Source: an uncultured Prevotella sp.
GTDB taxonomy: Bacteria > Bacteroidota > Bacteroidia > Bacteroidales > Bacteroidaceae
Assembly (NCBI RefSeq): GCF_900549175.1
Contig: NZ_URNN01000150.1
Span: 1 to 7,576, forward strand
Direction: 5' to 3'
DNA length: 7,576 nt
This document shows, piece by piece, positions 6,392 to 7,576 of the stretch. Position numbers and translations under genes: made by a program. Below the pieces are notes generated by a model. It had not been told where the DNA came from, searched no databases, and saw only the letters and a program-made list of their open reading frames with translations. Each line of letters starts with the position of its first letter. The first letter of the stretch is position 1.

Positions 6392-6655
6392 TTAAGCTTG
6401 TGCGTCAGGTATAACCGATACTATACTCTTGTCACGACGACCGCGCTTGAAGTTTACCACACCGTCAACGAGTGCATACAGGGTGTCGTCCTTGCCGATA
6501 CCCACACCGTTGCCGGGGTTGTGCTTCGTGCCACGCTGGCGAACGATGATGTTGCCTGCTATTACCTTCTGGCCGCCCCAGATTTTTACGCCCAATCTTT
6601 GTGAAGCTGACTCGCGGCCGTTCTTCGAACTACCAACACCTTTTTTATGTGCCAT
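6392..6655 (-). CDS. rpmA: 50S ribosomal protein L27
   Basis: L27 is a large-subunit protein whose N-terminal tail reaches the peptidyl-transferase centre. The 87-residue protein has the family signature in full: MAHKKGVGSSKNGRES at the N-terminus, RLGVKIWGGQ (20-29), AGNIIVRQRGT (33-43) and DDTLYALVDGVVNFK (56-70). The N-terminus starts directly with MAHKK, so it lacks the cleavable extension seen in many Firmicutes. The gene follows rplU by 20 bp and is surely co-transcribed with it. A hairpin lies 43 bp downstream. Length and composition are ordinary. Confidence 0.98.
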   Translation of the reverse strand: MAHKKGVGSSKNGRESASQRLGVKIWGGQKVIAGNIIVRQRGTKHNPGNGVGIGKDDTLYALVDGVVNFKRGRRDKSIVSVIPDAQA

Positions 6656-6675
6656 TTCTTACTTCCTCCTGATTT

Positions 6676-6993
6676 TTAAGCGATTACTTGTTTGATTTCT
6701 ACTTCTGTGAACTGTGCGCGGTGGCCGTTCTTCTTGCGATAGTCCTTTCTTCTCTTCATCTTGAAGACGATGACCTTGTCGCCCTTCACCAGCGGGTTCA
6801 ACACTTCACACACTACTTTGGCACCGTTTACGGTAGGTGCACCGACCTCGATGGTGCCGTCTTTGTCTACCAGCAGCACCTTCTCGAACTCAACAGCCTG
6901 GCCTTCCTTGGCATCATGGATGTGGTGAACGAAGAGCTTCTTGCCCTGTTCGGCCTTAAACTGCTGACCGTTAATTTCTACGATTGCGTACAT
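6676..6993 (-). CDS. rplU: 50S ribosomal protein L21
   Basis: L21 binds 23S rRNA in the large subunit. The 105-residue protein shows the typical beginning MYAIVEINGQQFKAEQGKKL, the block VEFEKVLLVDKDG (34-46), VGAPTVNGAKV (51-61) and the basic rRNA-binding segment VFKMKRRKDYRKKNGHRAQFTEV (76-98). The start is the only sensible ATG and directly follows TTTAATATAAT. The gene is first in the rplU-rpmA operon, 20 bp ahead of rpmA. A TAACTTTG promoter box at 7077-7084 would give a leader of roughly 78 nt. That leader has only short stems (for example CGGC-ACAAA-GCCG), so I cannot claim an autoregulatory structure. Confidence 0.98.
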   Translation of the reverse strand: MYAIVEINGQQFKAEQGKKLFVHHIHDAKEGQAVEFEKVLLVDKDGTIEVGAPTVNGAKVVCEVLNPLVKGDKVIVFKMKRRKDYRKKNGHRAQFTEVEIKQVIA

Positions 6994-7076
6994 TATATTA
7001 TATTAAACGGTTTTCCGGCGAGGCGGACCGGCTTTGTGCCGTCACTTGCTTGAGCCTGCACGGACTAAATCGGCCG

Positions 7077-7084
7077 CAAAGTTA
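7077..7084 (-). promoter_or_regulatory. rplU-rpmA -7 promoter box (TAACTTTG)
   Basis: Minus-strand TAACTTTG fits TAnnTTTG and lies 83 nt before the rplU ATG. The bases about 20 nt upstream read CACC rather than TTTG, so only the -7 half is clear. It lies 41 bp past the 3' end of the candidate RNA at 7125-7334. Confidence 0.5.
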
Positions 7085-7205
7085 CTATATTTTAATGGAT
7101 TTCGGTGGGGTGCGTATGCAGAATGTTATCCTGTTTAACAATAATTAATACTGCATATAATATATATGCTTCCATTTCTTTTCTTTATGCTACATTCAGC
7201 CCAAA

Positions 7206-7237
7206 TCCTTAACTTCATTTAGCTCCTTGACTTCATT
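7206..7237. repeat. Two 14-bp tandem copies (TCCTTRACTTCATT, period 18)
   Basis: TCCTTAACTTCATT (7206-7219) and TCCTTGACTTCATT (7224-7237) differ at one base and are 4 bp apart. In the minus-strand RNA they read AATGAAGTYAAGGA, directly after the internal terminator-like hairpin. They could be a protein-binding or antisense-pairing site, or chance. Confidence 0.4.
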
Positions 7238-7249
7238 ATAAAAAAATAA

Positions 7250-7275
7250 AGCGATGACCTTCACAGGCAGTCGCT
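7250..7275 (-). terminator. Terminator-like hairpin inside the candidate RNA
   Basis: On the minus strand AGCGA (7275-7271) pairs with TCGCT (7254-7250). A two-base mismatch follows, then GCCT pairs with AGGT (one G-U pair) around the loop GTGA. TTATTTTTTT follows at once (7249-7240). This is the form of an intrinsic terminator. Confidence 0.5.
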
Positions 7276-7339
7276 CCATATACTTCAATAGGTATTAGTA
7301 CCTTTTAAGGTAAAAAGATTGTTTTCAGGATAACGAGTG

Positions 7340-7371
7340 CAAATATATCGCTTTTATTTAAATCCTGCAAA
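7340..7371 (-). promoter_or_regulatory. Full Bacteroidota promoter (TTTG, 20 nt, TATATTTG)
   Basis: Minus-strand TTTG (7371-7368) is followed after 20 nt by TATATTTG (7347-7340), matching the TTTG-N19-21-TAnnTTTG consensus. It is the best promoter in the window, yet no protein gene begins within 340 bp. The predicted start near 7334 falls on the first base of the closing stem of the candidate RNA. Confidence 0.7.
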
Positions 7372-7401
7372 CTTTTATTGATATATTTTTAGAAATATTT
7401 A

Positions 7402-7417
7402 TTGTGCGGGCGCACAA
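7402..7417. repeat. 7-bp perfect inverted repeat (TTGTGCG-GG-CGCACAA)
   Basis: TTGTGCG and CGCACAA flank a 2-nt centre. On the plus strand AGTGTTTTTGATG follows; on the minus strand an AT-rich run follows. It lies 30 bp upstream of the promoter at 7340-7371. It could end transcription from a gene beyond the right edge, or be an operator. Confidence 0.35.
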
Positions 7418-7431
7418 AGTGTTTTTGATGT

Positions 7432-7576
7432 AAAGACGTGGAGGGGTTTAAACGCAAAGGCGCAGAGGTACAAAGATTTTTGGCTCATCCGGCATTTTGA
7501 GTGATAACCGCATAGCAAATGAAAAACGGGCTGAAAGCCCAACAAGCCCATAGCCCGGGGCAGAGCGAAGCGGCAC
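7432..7576. repeat. Dispersed-repeat-like sequence at right edge, no gene seen
   Basis: The motif AACGCAAAGGCGCAGAG (7451-7467) and the run from GGGCTGAAAGCCC (7528-7540) through AGCCCGGGGCAGAGCGAAGC (7552-7571) resemble sequences I remember as multi-copy repeats in Bacteroidota and other phyla. GGGCT and AGCCC form a 5-bp hairpin. No open frame of note is present, and the unit continues past the edge. The identification is from memory only. Confidence 0.45.

Larger units (their letters stand above)
7125..7334 (-). ncRNA. Candidate structured non-coding RNA (about 210 nt, or about 95 nt if it stops at the internal terminator)
   Basis: The segment has no open frame of note but is strongly self-complementary. 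The first bases on the minus strand, GTTATCCTG (7334-7326), pair perfectly with CAGGATAAC (7133-7125). After a 2x3 internal loop, AACAAT (7323-7318) pairs with ATTGTT (7142-7137). TAATAC (7297-7292) can pair with GTATTA (7151-7146). The 5' end coincides with the start expected from the promoter at 7340-7371. Internal hairpins include 7299-7312, 7250-7275 and 7153-7169. The 7250-7275 hairpin is followed by TTATTTTTTT, so a shorter RNA ending near 7240 is possible. A closed-end RNA of this size recalls 6S RNA, but I do not recognise a defining motif. A transposon-derived inverted repeat is the main alternative. Confidence 0.45.

Noticed and set aside
6994..7072. Autoregulatory leader structure for ribosomal protein L21
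   Set aside because: Only 4-bp stems are visible in the roughly 78-nt leader, and no match to a known r-protein leader could be recognised by eye.
7201..7240. Tiny minus-strand open frames (ATGAAGTCAAGGAGCTAA and the next ATGAAG... frame)
   Set aside because: They are 5 to 7 codons long, arise from the 14-bp tandem repeat, and have no support as a leader peptide.
7125..7334. 4.5S/SRP RNA, prompted by GGAAGCA in the minus strand near 7173-7167
   Set aside because: The surrounding bases do not form the conserved SRP helix 8 loops; the GCA belongs to an AT-rich hairpin.

Overview
The window looks like chromosomal DNA of a Bacteroidales bacterium, with a Prevotella-type genome as my best guess. 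The evidence is the AT-rich intergenic DNA, promoter boxes of the Bacteroidota type (TAnnTTTG, once with a well-spaced TTTG), no obvious Shine-Dalgarno sequences, several short palindromic repeats, and proteins whose sequence matches what I remember of Bacteroidales homologues. Every protein gene lies on the minus strand, so the window is transcribed from right to left.

Layout from right (upstream) to left (downstream). Positions about 7085-7576 hold no protein gene. The right edge carries what looks like dispersed-repeat sequence. Next comes a well-formed minus-strand promoter (7340-7371) in front of a strongly self-complementary segment (7125-7334), which I propose as an unidentified structured non-coding RNA. 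Then come rplU and rpmA (ribosomal proteins L21 and L27), two hairpins that probably end that operon, and serS (seryl-tRNA synthetase) with its own promoter box. A roughly 160-bp inverted-repeat, MITE-like element fills the gap between serS and the next gene.

That next gene encodes an 804-residue fused flavoprotein. It joins an NfnA/DHOD-B-like half to an NfnB/GltD-like half in one chain. It carries the D-x4-C-x2-C-x11-C and eight-cysteine iron-sulfur motifs expected of the electron-bifurcating transhydrogenase Nfn. It overlaps a small DMT-family (DUF486) membrane protein gene by 4 bp, and that gene lies 4 bp before a ttcA-like tRNA-thiolation gene, so the three form a tight operon. The last gene is a secreted PD40/beta-propeller-like protein that runs off the left edge.

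The genes are mostly core functions: translation (L21, L27, SerRS, tRNA thiolation) and redox balance (Nfn). The less ordinary parts are the candidate RNA upstream of rplU, the MITE-like element, and a short GC-rich palindrome that appears to have been absorbed into the linker of the Nfn fusion protein as coding sequence.
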